Positions 1-13,100 of a DNA stretch of 64,000 bases are shown here, in pieces (the stretch's first letter is position 1; each line of letters starts with the position of its first letter). The translations under genes were made by a program, and so were the position numbers. The stretch spans positions 70,416,157 through 70,480,156 of the forward strand of contig CAMTDV010000028.1 in the NCBI GenBank assembly GCA_947069175.1, written 5' to 3'. Under the pieces are notes generated by a model. The model was given only the letters and a program-made list of their open reading frames with translations. It did not search any database and had not been told where the DNA came from. Source of the DNA: Scalesia atractyloides (Eukaryota; Streptophyta; Magnoliopsida; Asterales; Asteraceae).

Positions 1-486
1 GGTTCAGTGATGCTATGAATAATTATTATTAGCAAATCATCAGTTTGGTTTAGTTTCAGTATTAGTTTTTACCGAAACCGACATATTCACTCATTACTGT
101 TTTTTAACCGACCAGTTTCGATTAGAATGACAATTTAGCCATAACCAAACCGGAAATTTGGTTATGAGAGAATCACAAAGCCGAACCCTCAGTTTTTTTT
201 TTTTTTTTGTTAAAAAGTTATACTCTTATTTTACATACAAGTAGCAAGTGGAGGGAGGCATGGACTAAAACTAAAAAGGCCCCATAATTGACATATTGTA
301 GTCGACTATTGTGTAGGGGGATTCAGTCATCCCACAAATATAGAGCACACGAATCTCACGTGCCGTTCGCCCTAAACAACCGGAATATAATCATATCATA
401 TATGCCGTCACTACCATTTCTATACGTTCACAGAGGATATCGGACTCACATTTTCCCCCATATCCGATCTCTCTCTGTACCTAATT
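1..486 (+). promoter_or_regulatory. Upstream region of the phosphate carrier gene
   Basis: No coding potential is visible. The first 200 bases are AT-rich and degenerate and end in a T-run near 191-208. Positions 380-480 are pyrimidine-rich and probably hold the 5' UTR of the downstream gene. I cannot place a TATA box with confidence; an AT-rich candidate is CATATCATATATG near 391. Confidence 0.3.
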
Positions 487-3400
487 ATGGCGTTTTCCGA
501 CGAATCTCGACAGTCTCTGATCCCTAATTTCCTCTATACGTCGTCGTTTTCAACCACCAACCGTCTCATGGAAAAATTCAACCACAATTCAAACCCTAAC
601 TTGTACCGATCTGCTTCAATTCCAAAAGATGAGCAGAAGTTGGTGATTCCTGCTCCTAGTGAGCCGTTTGGAAAGATCGAGATGTACTCGCCTCAATTTT
701 ACGCTGCTTGTACTGCTGGTGGTATCCTCAGCTGTGGTCTCACTCATATGGCTGTTACTCCTCTTGATCTTGTGAAATGTAACATGCAGGTATATGCGAT
801 TCATTTCATTTTTCTCAAGTGGTTAATTTTTGATAGTTTTAGTTGTATATTTGTTTATCTGTGTGATTCCGTGTTATTAGATGTGCTGTTCATTGATAGT
901 CAACGCATTTAGTTGTTGCTAGTGTGGATCTGTTTCATTTCGGTGATGTGGTTGTAGATGTGTGTCTAGTTAGATCTAGGTTCTTTGCTTGTATCGATGC
1001 TTGTAATTGTGGAATTAGCTATTTAAAGTAGTTTTAAAATTCGAGTAATTTGTCTGGAAAGTAATGAATTATGTGTTGATTGAGAATCCTCTTAAGATTG
1101 TTCATTTGTTTGGATGGATTACAGCTGGCTGATCGATTTTTAATAGGTAGAGCTACGTAGGCTATGTGTGTGTGCCATCTATATTTGCGAAATTCGATTA
1201 TATAAGAGATGTCAATGGGTACATGTATCCTTGTAGTAGAGAATGTCTTAAGTTGAGTTATTTTGTTTGAATTTTCTAGTTCATTGAATCCAAGGGGTGG
1301 CCGAGTTGACATAACAACTTGGGAAGTGGGAGACATGGAATTAGCATCTTGATGCTATCATATCATGTTGTGGGACAACCAATTTCCAATAAACGAGTAT
1401 TGCCCTTCATATAGTTTGGGAAACCTATAGGCCTTTTGGATTCCATGTAGTGGTTCACATTTGTACAACAAAATAATGTCATTGTTTGCGTTGATGTATA
1501 GCTGGATGTTGACTCTTGAGGTAGACATTAAGGATTGCTTGCTTTACTGTAGTATTAACTATTAAGAAACATGATCAGCTAAGTTTCCAATTTCCATTCA
1601 TAACTTATTAAGAAACATGATTACTTTGGCTAACCAATTCATGTGCATTTAAAAGAAGTCTACAAAATATTCGTGATAGTATTCTAAATATATCTCCCTA
1701 AGCATATCTCTTGCGCTAACAATGATTTAGATGCAAGTTAATTGTTAAGTACAATGTTTTGGCTAACCGATTCATGTAATCATTCAAAAGATGTGTTCAG
1801 AATTTTTGTAACTTCTGATGCTTTTGTTATAAACATGTTTTTGACATGTGCTGTTGTAGATGACCTGGAAATAATCATAGGACTATATGAGTATGAATCT
1901 ATTTATCATGTTCAATTTCTATGGGGTCCAAGTTTACATTTGTTGCAAATCAAACAACATGGGATTGCCTTGTTTAAATTGTTTTTTGTGTGTTTGTTAT
2001 TTAGAAATCATTGTAACTAATTCTTTCCATAATATTTTATTTAAACATTTCCTTTTTGGTTAATCAGATCGACCCAGTCAAGTATAAGAGTATTTCATCA
2101 GGTTTCGGGGTATTGCTAAAGGAGCAAGGTGTGAGGGGGTTCTTCAGGGGATGGGTCCCTACGTTGCTTGGTTATAGTGCTCAGGGTGCTTGTAAATTCG
2201 GATTCTATGAATTTTTCAAGAAATATTACTCTGACATTGCTGGCCCAGAGTATGCTACCAAGTACAAGACTTTGATCTACTTGGCTGGTTCTGCATCTGC
2301 TGAGTTGATTGCTGACGTGGCTCTTTGTCCCATGGAGGCGGTGAAGGTTCGTGTCCAAACACAACCTGGTTTTGCTAGGGGCCTAGGTGATGGACTTCCA
2401 AAGTTTGTCAGATCTGAAGGCGCACTTGGGTACACATTATTATTTAGAGTAAATTGCACAAAACATCCTTTATGTTTCCTCAAACTTGCAGGTTCCAGCC
2501 TTAATGTTTAAAAGTTGCTAAAAACAACCTTTAAGTTTATTTTTGTTGTGGGTTCAATCCTTTACAGCTAACCACGTTATTTTCTTCAGTTAAGTTCCCT
2601 CACATGATCAACCAAAATGACGAATATACCCTCACATGTTATGCATGTGAGGGAACTTAACTGAAGAAAATAACGTGGTTAGCTGTAAAGGATTGAACCC
2701 GCAACAAAAATAAACTTAAAGGTTGTTTTTAGCAACTTTTAAACATTAAGGCTGGAACCTGCAAGTTTGAGGAAACATAAAGGATGTTTTGTGCAATTTA
2801 CTCTATTATTTATTTGTTTTCTTAAATTTATTTATATTAAGAGCTGAATAAGAAGTTGAAATATTAGTGTCTGGAAGTCCTGTTACTGAGTTTCATCACA
2901 TTTATATAGGTTATACAAGGGATTGGTGCCACTATGGGGACGACAGATACCATGTAAGTTCATGAATCTTAGATGTGTACCCTTATTTATTGATATCGTG
3001 CATAAGTATTATATTCTATCTTTGCATGCAAGTGTATATTGGTTTCTCTTGGATCTTAAATTCTTGATTTGCAGACACGATGATGAAGTTTGCTTCATTC
3101 GAGACAATCGTGGAGATGTTTTACAAATACGCCATCCCTACACCCAAAAATGAATGCAGCAAGTCGTTTCAACTTGGTGTTAGTTTTGCTGGTGGATATG
3201 TGGCCGGTGTTCTTTGTGCTATTGTATCTCATCCTGCTGATAATCTTGTCTCATTTCTTAACAATGCTAAGGGAGCAAGTGTTGGAGACGTGAGTACTTT
3301 TGTTTAACCATTGTCAGATTCAAATGCTCAGTTTATCTTAAACTCACCATCATTCATTCATTAAAAAAAACTGTTTTGCAGGCCGTGAAGAAGCTTGGAG

Positions 3401-3641
3401 TTTGGGGTCTTTTCACCAGAGGGCTTCCCCTTCGAATTGTCATGATTGGTACTCTCACCGGAGCTCAATGGGGAATTTATGATGCTTTCAAAGTGTTTGT
3501 GGGACTGTAAGTTGTCACATTTATTGAACAATTTCATCTATTTTCCGTTGGACTTTTTAAACCAATCGACTATGTGTTATCCACAGGCCAACCACTGGCG
3601 GTGCTGCACCTCCTGCTGCTATTGAAGCTGCCAAAGCCTAG
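487..3641 (+). CDS. MPT3: Mitochondrial phosphate carrier protein (PHT3/MPT3 type)
   Basis: This is an inner-membrane carrier that imports inorganic phosphate into the mitochondrial matrix for ATP synthesis. Six exons with GT-AG introns join in frame: 487-789, 2068-2429, 2910-2953, 3075-3289, 3382-3506 and 3587-3641, giving 367 residues, close to the usual 350-375. Residues 1-65 are a serine-rich leader. Three carrier repeats follow. The first signature is PLDLVK near residue 92, the second is PMEAVKVR, and the third is HPADNLVS followed by the conserved ILS-type helix. The stretch GLVPLWGRQIPYTMMKFA, which spans exons 3 and 4, is diagnostic of plant phosphate carriers. The first in-frame ATG is used as start. 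Intron 2 carries a 357-bp hairpin transposon. No frame break was found. The family assignment is firm; the exact paralogue is less so. Confidence 0.95.
2447..2803. mobile_element. MULE-type foldback MITE in intron 2 of the phosphate carrier gene
   Basis: The element is almost entirely two inverted arms of about 170 bp that begin GAGTAAATTGCAC and end GTGCAATTTACTC. It is flanked by a perfect 9-bp target duplication, TATTATTTA, at 2438-2446 and 2804-2812. Nine-bp duplications are typical of Mutator-like elements. Its arms match the arms of the larger element at 56936-57874, so it is probably an internally deleted relative. It sits 17 bases after the splice donor at 2430. Confidence 0.9.
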
Positions 3642-6250
3642 AACATGTGAAGTTTGTGACACCGGTTGTGAGGACTAAAGGAATCCCTTTCTAAAAGGGA
3701 TTAATAAACAAAGCTTGTTTGTTACTACTTTCATTATTTTTGGACATTTGAAATAGGTGACGGTTTAATCTGTTATTTTTGGCATTAGAGAATATTGTAT
3801 TCTCATGTGGGAAGTTTTGGGTAGGATTTATGTATCATGAAAATAGGATTATAAGCTATTTTCGGGTTAAAAGATAATAATGGCCTATGCAGTGGCCAAG
3901 ATCCTTAAAACAATAGTTTGTGAAGACATGAATTATAATGGTTTTGTTTTATTTGACAAGTTATTTTCAGTTGTAATAAACCTTGTTATAGCAGAGTAAT
4001 TTCAAACTCTGCTGCAGTTTTTTTTTTTTTTTTTGTCTCATGCTAAGATCAACTTTTTCACAACAACAGGGATTCAATTCATTCAGTGGACTTAAAAAGG
4101 AAGACAATATCGTATTGAATACAAGATTGCTTTGATTATAAAATACTACAGTGATGTCAGATTGAGCGAAGCAATGATGCTTAATTTTTAAGCTCAACGA
4201 AAGAAAAGGCACTACTTGTGTGCTAGTCACGTTGCTCACTATCATTACATGATTAGGATCTTACTATGAAAGTTTTTCACACAACCTTGTATCTAAACCC
4301 TATCCACGTTATAACCCGATTAAGTTTTGGACGCTACCATGTTAATATGTTATATTACACTTTATCACTATACAAGTTTTTGTAGACTTGAATTCTTTTT
4401 TTTTTTTCATACATGGCAGGATTAATTTGAAGCATCTTGTAAAGTAAAGGTTAAGTGTGATCTTGAAATAAGTTTACCTAAGCGTTTACAGCTATTCACA
4501 TGCATGGGTTGAAGTAAGTTTAATGACAACGCTTGAGAAGTTGAGATCTTGAAATTAGTGGATCACCATAGATGCACATCTAGCTAACCTGAAGATACAT
4601 GATTGTGTAATTCACTGGAAAATTAAGATTTAAGAAGACGGTTAAAGGAATATAAACGGCTATGACCTTGTGTGTCGGGGAGCCCATGTAAATTGAACAT
4701 ACACAACCAGCTAATTCTAAAACATGTAGTCGTGTAAGATGCGGCAACAACTATAAGAACTTATTTGATTTTTTGCTATTTTTTCTAGGTTGCTTTGATT
4801 CAAGTTGAGATACAAGTTTTCATACATGAATTTGTTCTTTCATCCTATTCTTTACATTCTTAGTTCTAAATTTTAATTATTTGCAATGTCCAAGTTAAAT
4901 GCTCTCTATGGTTTAGTTTTGCTTTCAATTACTATTATGAAGCTGTCCTTTATACATGCAATGAGGATACAAACTCTTCTGATGAATAACTGATTTTATT
5001 TCATTGATTGATTTACTGTATGTAAATTTGATGATGCTAATAACATGTTTAGCTATACGATTTTAGTGTAAAGATATCACAACTAACTAATTTGGGATGG
5101 GTTCGCGCTAGGTTATACAATAAATCTCACGGAGATAGTAGTGATTGTGTAACTCTGTATTGGATTAGTAAAAAATATTTTTATTAAGCTATTTTTGATA
5201 CGGTTTTATGGGTTCTTTAAGGCTTTCAAAATTATCTTGTTCATGGAAAGAAGTCTCGTTTTTTTTTTTCGTTTCATTGGTATGTCAATAGAAATCAAAA
5301 CTCAAACTTTAGTTGGGTTTGCTTGTCACAAACCCACTTTTACTCCTGATGCATTGCATACGAGTACCTATACATGTAAAGTTAATTATTTGGTAGATGT
5401 TTTTGTTTGCCGAGTCTTTTGGGATTAGTCATACATGACCATATGTGCTACTTTCCAACCATAGATGATTAAACTAGGTTTTATAACTAAGTGAATGATC
5501 ATGATTAAAAGTTGTTTTAGTTGAGTTTATCATAGATCATCTCCATTCCTCCTATGAAGGGGGCGGACCTACTAGTAATGGTGTGTGTGTGGTGGGGGAG
5601 GGGGTAGTCGTCCTCCTTGAAAAAAAGATTGTGTAATTTTCATGCAAAAGAAATCCCGATCATCATGGGTCCGCCTCGCTCATTTGACTTTTCTTTGGCC
5701 TGGTGGGCATGAAAATAGACTGCTCCAACATGGATGGGATTCCGAAGACAAGTTGATGTTGTGAAGAGGGAGAGGAGAGATGATCTACAAAACCGATTTA
5801 TTAATGATTATGCTACACTTGCATATTCGTTGTCTAGTAATAATACTTGTTTTCAATTGGTATTTTCTCAATATTAGAAATTGTGCATACGAGTAACAAT
5901 AGGACGACAGCCTCCGGCTATCAATGAGTCAAAGCCCGAGGGTCTTAGAGAAAGACCAATAGAATGAGTTTTGTGGCACTGAATTTAGCATGGCTAAGTT
6001 TTAGTATATAAAATCGTTGCAAAGGTACTAGAGGAAAGAATATTACAAGTAGAAAAATTTATTGTGAAAGGTCAAAATGCTTTCATTATAATTTACCATG
6101 TATATTTATACCAGATTATATTTATTTAATTTATGCAATATATTTAAATATAATTTATTAATGTTATGTAGATAATGTTAAAAGTAAAAAAAAAATAGCT
6201 ATAGAATATAATTTAAAAAGAAGCTTTTAAATAACAATGTATAAAGAATT
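3642..6250. other. Intergenic stretch without a recognisable gene
   Basis: The 3' UTR of the phosphate carrier gene probably ends near 3720-3850. The remainder is AT-rich with no conserved open frame. It contains poly-T runs near 4018-4034 and 4397-4408. A short repeat near 5556-5690 begins GGGGGCGGACCTA and ends with GGTCCGCC; it resembles the element at 62658-62812 and is probably a decayed MITE. Confidence 0.4.
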
Positions 6251-6254
6251 ATAA

Positions 6255-6505
6255 GAGTGGTGGGGGCGCTACGTGGTGGTTGGGTGATCACGCGTGGAAC
6301 ACTGCCGTCACCCATGGTGACTAGGCGTGGTGGTAATAACGTGTGCTGGTGACCACTTGTGAACATTTGAAAGTTACGTTGAGTAGTGGACGGTGTGGTG
6401 AGTGATGGGCACCCCCACTAAAATCGATCATTAGTGATGTAACCAAGTTCGATGACATGACGGAACATGATTGGGTATAGTGAGTGATGGAAAATGGAAC
6501 ACCAC
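6255..6505. mobile_element. Harbinger-related MITE, split by a solo LTR
   Basis: The right part (about 6405-6500) aligns with the right end of the Harbinger element at 14135-14250. Shared landmarks are a repeated AGTGATGGA word, GATGACATGACGG versus GATGACGTGACGG, and GAGTGATGGAA. The left part shares TCACGCGTGGAA with 9080-9095. It is therefore probably a non-autonomous deletion derivative of the neighbouring Harbinger. The last few bases (ACCACACCCCC) continue after the solo LTR, at 8832-8842. I could not fix exact terminal repeats. Confidence 0.55.
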
Positions 6506-8831
6506 TGTAACATCCGTCGAAAAAACGGGTTCTAAAGCTCAAACCATTTGTAACGAACTTCGACGAATAAATACAATTGGAATTTATTTAATATCTTATA
6601 TTTTTTACCTTACAAATCATTCCCTTTTTATCATTTTAGAACTTGGATAAAAAAATATATATAATAATAACATATATTTAATAGATATATAATTAATGAA
6701 CAAAAAAAAATAAAATAAAATAAACTTGTAGAACCCAGTAAACAAGCAACCAACAAACCGCTCCACCATCTCTCAAGGACTGCAAGTAACAACACCGGTT
6801 ATTATTTATACGCGAATTACAAATCCTCCATTTTAAATCCTTGCCGCCCAAAACCCAGTTGTGCGACAGCCATACTTCCAAATCTGATTTACGCGTGATT
6901 TAACCTTCCTTATTTAGCCATAGTGAACCTGGTCTCCTTCAAGGACCCGTACACTTCTCCATTTTTCACCGAATCAATTTGAGCAAAATTTCTTTTTTTC
7001 CTTTCTTTTCGGTTTGGATTTGAGCTAGGGTACAATGGCAAATGGTCAATTATACGAACAGAGCACTCGAGTTCCTTAAGAACTGCCGTCTCAAGCGATC
7101 GAGCATACCTAGTGCAATCACATTCACGTCGGAATCGAAAACATCGTCGTAAACTAACCGGAAACGACAAACGGTCGTTTCGGTATAATCTTTCATCCCT
7201 ATTTCATCTGTTTCACTTTCTGTATAAGAAATATTCCCTCACTTGCCTGTATACGTAATTGGTTCTTGTTGGGTATCGGTTTGGTTAATATAAGGAAGAG
7301 GATGAAACTGATTTACGTATGTTAATATATATATATATATATATATATAAACCAATTTCAAATGTAGTTAATCATGTAGTTCATTGGTGGAGTTGCTGTT
7401 GATGATGCGGTACAGGAGGTCACGGGTTCGAGACTCGACTCCTATACCACTGCTGCACTATCTTCCTTTTTATCACAAGTCTGTATAGAAACAAACCAAC
7501 TATAGTATAAGTATGATTAAAAACAGGATACTTACAGGTTAGACACGCTGTGTGCAAGTAAGCGAGAGGTCACGGATTCGACCCTGACTCCTTGTTCGGA
7601 CGTTGCATTTGTTTTCTTTTTAAAAAAAACCACAATATGAATCAATGCAGTAACAGATATAAATGAAATTAAAATCTATTATAAAATAGGTTAGACACGT
7701 AAGGGGCCCAAAGTCACAAGTTCGAAACCCGGGTAAGGGCCGGTTTTGGATGAATTTTTTTTGTTTAATTCTGAAACTTATTTATCTTTTTTTTAGACCT
7801 TTAAATCACATCTATAAATATTTAATAGATCTTTTTAGTTCTTTTTTATCATAACTTCTTAATTAACCATAAAAAATTAATTTAATTAACTCATTATAAT
7901 CCTTTTAAGTAATAACACATTTACGCTAACATAAATAGATAATTAAATAGCTGAATAAATAATTTGCAAACATAGATAATAGGAGTATTATTTAACTTAT
8001 TTAACAAAGACATTTCATGGTATTTGAATATCTAGGATAATCGTTTCGTTCGCTCGGTTTCTCGACTTAACTCGTGCGTTATTTTACAAGGAATCGCAAA
8101 TGCAACCACTGTGAGTGAATCTTACAATTCTCCTTTTTCTTATTTCATGCTTTTGGGGTGTATCGTGTGTCAATTCCATTATTACATTTTACAAAATTCA
8201 ATTACGTGCAATTACCATTTTGTGATGTATACGTGTTATGTGTTAATTGTTTGCTTGTCACTTGGTGCATTACTTTCGTTTCAGTCATTACATCATCAAA
8301 GGCCGTCTGTTCCCCATTACCTATGAGCGGAACTCGACGTTGCCAAATATACGAGATCAGCTCCGTTTGATTGAGCTTAGATCTTGCAGCACACCATATA
8401 CCGTGCACACTTGTATATTATTGATTGGTTTATTATTTGAAATTGTTTGTGGAAATTGACATTTGACATACAAAATGTTCACTTACTTTGGTTAATGCAC
8501 ATTTTCTCAATAAAAGAATTAAACATATTATTTTTCCTAATATCAAAGAGATTCACTCGCCAACTTTTGTTGACCCAAAATTTTCTTTTACACATGAACA
8601 GGTGAACAGGTTTGAAGATTGGATCACTTAGGATTGTGCCTTAGAAGAGTAAACATGTTATTTGCAGTGTTTTAAACTATGTTGTGTTTTGTTGGATATT
8701 GTGTTTGTGGGATTCCTTTTATTTAAATCGAAGTAATAAATATTGAAAGCTTTAAAATAATATGTCATAAGCTTTGATGAAAACCCAATTATGCACCGAC
8801 TATCTTATCCGTTGTGGATCAGGGTGTAACA
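6506..8831 (+). mobile_element. Solo LTR of the Tekay-like family (old copy C)
   Basis: It starts TGTAACATCCGTC and ends GGGTGTAACA, the same termini as the LTR at 24410-27073. It is flanked by a perfect 5-bp target duplication ACCAC at 6501-6505 and 8832-8836. Internal landmarks shared with the other copies include CCCCATTACCTATGAGCG near 8311 and AAGCTTTGATGAAAACCCAAT near 8770. No internal retroviral domain is present, so it is a product of LTR-LTR recombination. A (TA)n tract lies at 7321-7349. Divergence from the other copies suggests it is the oldest of the three. Confidence 0.88.
7383..7740 (+). repeat. Three decayed tRNA-like modules inside solo LTR copy C
   Basis: Modules lie at about 7383-7452, 7535-7610 and 7686-7740. 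Each ends in a B-box-like word: GGGTTCGAGACTC, GGATTCGACCC and AAGTTCGAAACCC. The second and third begin GGTTAGACACG, as do the modules in the other LTR copies. The A-box is degraded here. They occupy positions equivalent to the modules at 25520-25930. Confidence 0.6.
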
Positions 8832-8842
8832 ACCACACCCCC

Positions 8843-8975
8843 AAGAATAAGTAAATAGCTCGAATTTGTTCTTACAGTAAAAAAAATAATACTTAAACTC
8901 ATGTGAAAGTTGTATGCCATAAAAGAATATCTCTTGAATAATGAAATTGAACGGTATAATTAATCTATTATAAAA
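8843..8975 (+). repeat. Direct repeat, copy 1 (matches the GEM-like gene upstream region)
   Basis: About 130 bp, from AGAATAAGTAAATAGCTCG to TAATCTATTA, aligns with 14405-14545 with small indels. Shared words include GTATGCCATAAAAGAAT. The two copies flank the whole Harbinger block. Confidence 0.75.
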
Positions 8976-9248
8976 AAAATTGGAAATAAATAATCTCACC
9001 TTTTTAACTTTGTTTGATAATAATCCCAAGTCAGTTATTAGGCCACCTGGCACACGTGACATTTTGAACGAAACATCACGCGTGGAAGCACGTGATACGC
9101 TGCCGCTGCCACTATTGAAAATGCGTGAAACCTACAACGCGTGGCCACTATCGCAAGTGAAAATTTGAAATTTGAAGTTATGTTACCGTTTGGAACAAGC
9201 TTTTTATACAAAAATTACCATCTCATATATATATTATATATATATATA

Positions 9249-10097
9249 TGTAGAGGTTGATGTGAGAAAATTTGAAAGTGTGAGAAGGATAAGAAAGATC
9301 ATGAAGGTGACATGTGTCCCTTTTTATTTTGGTAGTTTAAGGGTATAAGTGTAATTTAACTAATAAAATCTAATTATGGAATGAATATATGCAACCGATT
9401 TTTGGCAGTTATTGTAGGGATTTTCGAATTTGAAATAACACCCTAACTTATAAAAACATCACAACATGTATATTGAAGGCGTACATCTTATAAAGAACAG
9501 AAATATAACTCATAAAAAACACCCTAACTCATAAAAACACCACAACATGTGTATTGAAGGCATACATCTTATAAAGAACAAAAATATAACAAAAATAACA
9601 CCATAACTCATAAAAACACCACAGCAGTTATACTGAAGGCGCACATTTTATAAAGAACACCCTAACATTGAATATAACAGAAATAACACCCTAATATAAC
9701 ACTAATCAACACTTTAATCAGAATCAAAACAGAAATAACACCCTAAATATATAAAAACAGAAATAATTCTACATAAGTATATCAATATGGTACTCATATT
9801 AAAGATAAAAAAACACTCGTTATTATGGTGTAATTTAAAAAAAAAGAGTCACGTATAAAAAGTTATTGATGTTTAAAAAAGAAGGGGGAACGTTGCATGT
9901 GTATTAATGTTAGTTTCTTAATTTAAAAATATTAAATTTACCTTTATACACTTAATCTAGAAAATTAGTTAGTTTAATAGTTAAATTATTTACAGAATTG
10001 CCACTATGATCTCAACCATTAGATTAAATATCTAATGGTTTAGATTTTTTTATCCTTCTCACACTTTTAAATTTTCTGAATATAACCTCACCCTATA
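9249..10097. mobile_element. Non-autonomous element with about 45-bp terminal inverted repeats
   Basis: The left end GAAAATTTGAAAGTGTGAG (in about 9251-9291) is mirrored by the right end (about 10050-10097), where the complement reads GAAAATTTAAAAGTGTGAG. Both ends abut (TA)n tracts, which suggests insertion into TA-rich DNA but hides any target duplication. No coding sequence is present. The superfamily is not assigned. Confidence 0.65.
9436..9690 (+). repeat. Tandem repeat of about 75 bp, three to four copies
   Basis: The unit contains ACACCCTAACT, CATAAAAACACCACAACATG and ATCTTATAAAGAAC. Copies start near 9438, 9520 and 9598, with a partial one near 9655. It lies inside the inverted-repeat element. 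Confidence 0.75.
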
Positions 10098-10198
10098 TAT
10101 ATATATATACACACACACTCTACTTTCTTTCAACCCATAAAAAATACAATCTTTTAACCCACAAAATACATCTCCATTCTCTATCTTTTAATTTTAAA

Positions 10199-13100
10199 AT
10201 GGAATTTCCTACGGGTTCGTTACCGATGACACCGATAGCTATACGTCTTCCGACGATGACACACTTGAATTTTTCGAGAAGGTGTATAACGAACTTGAAA
10301 GTTCGAGCCGCCCAAAGAAGAAAATGGTGGATCGTGATCGTATACATGCCAACGAAGTGTTAATGAAGGATTATTTTGTGGAAAATCCTGTCTACAATGC
10401 CGAAACGTTTAGAGATCGGTTTCGTTTACCGAAAGATTTATTTTAAAGATTTTAGGAGACATCGAAGCAAGCGAAGAATGGTTTCAAGAACATTACGACA
10501 GGAGGGGCAAACGAAGTTTCACGCCGATACAAAAATGTACATCCGCCATTCGCCAACTAGCGACAGGTTACCTCTATCACACCCCGAATTTGCGACCAAA
10601 TACTGTGGGCCCCGTGGGGAGTATCGTGACGTAAGATTGGTAGTCATATTCATATGATCACAGATAGCACAACGGAAGTCTTGGATTTAGATTACAATAT
10701 AAATGTCTGAATGTTTAAAATAATATACAAACGGATAGTATATGAAAGATCCACAGGCGGATCGAAAAGTTACAAATGAAATAACAGACTATAGGCTCCT
10801 ATGCAATGGAGTTGCAAATTCCACTTAAGCATTTACCGGGCAGCTTCCAGCCTATTTACGTTCTTTGGAACCTGTCACTTAGTCTTTTGAAGATATGTTT
10901 AGTTTTCACTGGTAAATACAAATAACCGACAAACATTTTGAAAATACTTCAAAATTAATTAGAATGCACAAGGCACATGTAATTTCATAAATAACTTGGA
11001 ACAATTATAATAATGTTGTATACAATTATACATGCCTGTCAATACATATGGGGTCCGGTGCAGAAACCGAATAACATGATTAACCGACACACCACTTTAA
11101 CCCACGAAGGGGTATCCCCAATATGGGGTAAGAAAACATTTTGAAAACATTAGTATCACTCAGGTGTTGCCTACACCCGTGCTTAGTTGTGGCCATTAGC
11201 AACTTAAATGAGCCGAGGATATCTAGGACACAGTCGTGTTAACCCCCTATATTTAAGTTATCAGACAAAATAGATTAAAATGGGTTATGCGGATTTTCTA
11301 GTCACAATCCGACATATGATCCCATACCTGACCAAGCGGTAATAATTTACCGTATCCCAAGCCCGTATAGGGAAAATAGGTTAAGGGTATTTACCTAATT
11401 TAATCTTTAAAATCCAAAGATAATATAAGCATAACCATTCAAACAAAACAACTAACAAGGTTGCAATTCCGGAAGTCACTAGTCTGGAATGAATTGCTAA
11501 ATAACCAATTAGAATGTCAACGGGTCCTTTTTAAGTCATAGACTTGAGCCGGTTAACTAAACTAATGGAAACCACTTGATTAAGCGATGACCGGAATGGA
11601 ATGTAGTTTAAACCCGACAAGTACTAAGACTTGTATAATATGGGTAAGTAATATACATTCTGGAATTTGAAGTAAAATGATAAGATTTGACCCATTTCGG
11701 TAAACTTACGTAAATTAGTTACATAAGCTTGACCGTACGCATATAAGCGATACCGGGTGGTCGGATGAGTTATAAACAAGTTCTATATGCTAATATACTT
11801 TAAATAAGTTTTAACATCAATAGGTTATCAACTTATATGACTATTAAGGTTTAAAATCAAAATATGTGCCACAAGGGCATTTTAGTCATTAAGTGACATA
11901 GTTTACAATCTTATATGAAAACTCAGTTATGATCAGTTTAATAACATCAAAATATGTTGTTTATATTAACATATCAATACATAAGTCATTTGCAAGTTCG
12001 TTACTGATTAAAACCTTATCTCTTGCAATAAGGGCATTTTGGTCAAAGTATGACATAATATTGATACTTGTACAAAACTCAGAACATGATTACGATCACG
12101 TATTATAACCTCAGAGGGTTAAGATACATTACGTTACGATCACAATGCAACCTTAAATCAGTAGCAAACTAATCTCAATCAGGTCTAACCGAATGTCAAA
12201 GCAATTATCGAAATTGTTTGACTTTTGGCTTTAAACGCCTAATAAACGAAAATGTAGCTGAAAGGAGTACTTACAAGTGATCCTTAGATGAAAATAAACT
12301 TGAATCAAATGCTCTTAAAGACTATAAATCTTCAGAAGTGATATGAGGAGTATTTTAAGAATGTGCAAGTTTAAAGTGTTGCAAACACTTCTATTTATAG
12401 TGTTGGAGATTGAAGGAGGTGGTTCCAGGTGTTAGCAGAAGTTAGAAGATGAGAACAAGTGTCTTAGAACGTGGCATAACAGTTTTGAAGCCCCTAGTTT
12501 TGTGTTAATGGTTTCTGACAGCTTTGTGTGGGCAACAAGCCAAAATATATCAGAACCTCTGATCTAATGATAATGCAACATCTGTTACTACTAAGCTCTG
12601 TTGAAAACATGCTTTGCTGAAGACAAAGCTCTGTTGAAGATCAACAGAGGATGGTTATCATCAGTGTTTTCTATTAGCAGTGGTTGGCTTATCAGTGGTT
12701 ATTATTAGTGTTTTCAATCAACAGTGGTTGGCTTATCAGTGTTTTCTATCAGCAATGGTTAGTCAGCATTGGTTGGCTTATCAGTGTTTTCTATCAGCAG
12801 ATTTTTAAGTTCAAGATCTGCTATATCTAAGTTCTGTTGAAGACAAAGTTGTGTTGAAGTCTAAGCTTTGCTGATGATCAACAGAGGATATATCATCGGA
12901 CCTTGTCATGCTTAGCTTATATACAAATTCACAAATGGTCCCTCTAGTCCAAAAAGTGGCTCATTTGAGAGTACAGATACTGTAAAGGGTCACAGAGGCA
13001 TAATTTCAGCATGTTGACACCTTTAGTCCCTTCATATTCATATTTTCATTTATAAAAACAGTCTCTCTCGACCAATATTAGGCACAATTGAGAGTATGGA

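Noticed and set aside
1034..1336. Minus-strand open frame inside intron 1 of the phosphate carrier gene
   Set aside because: No recognisable domain and it lies in an intron with well supported splice sites.
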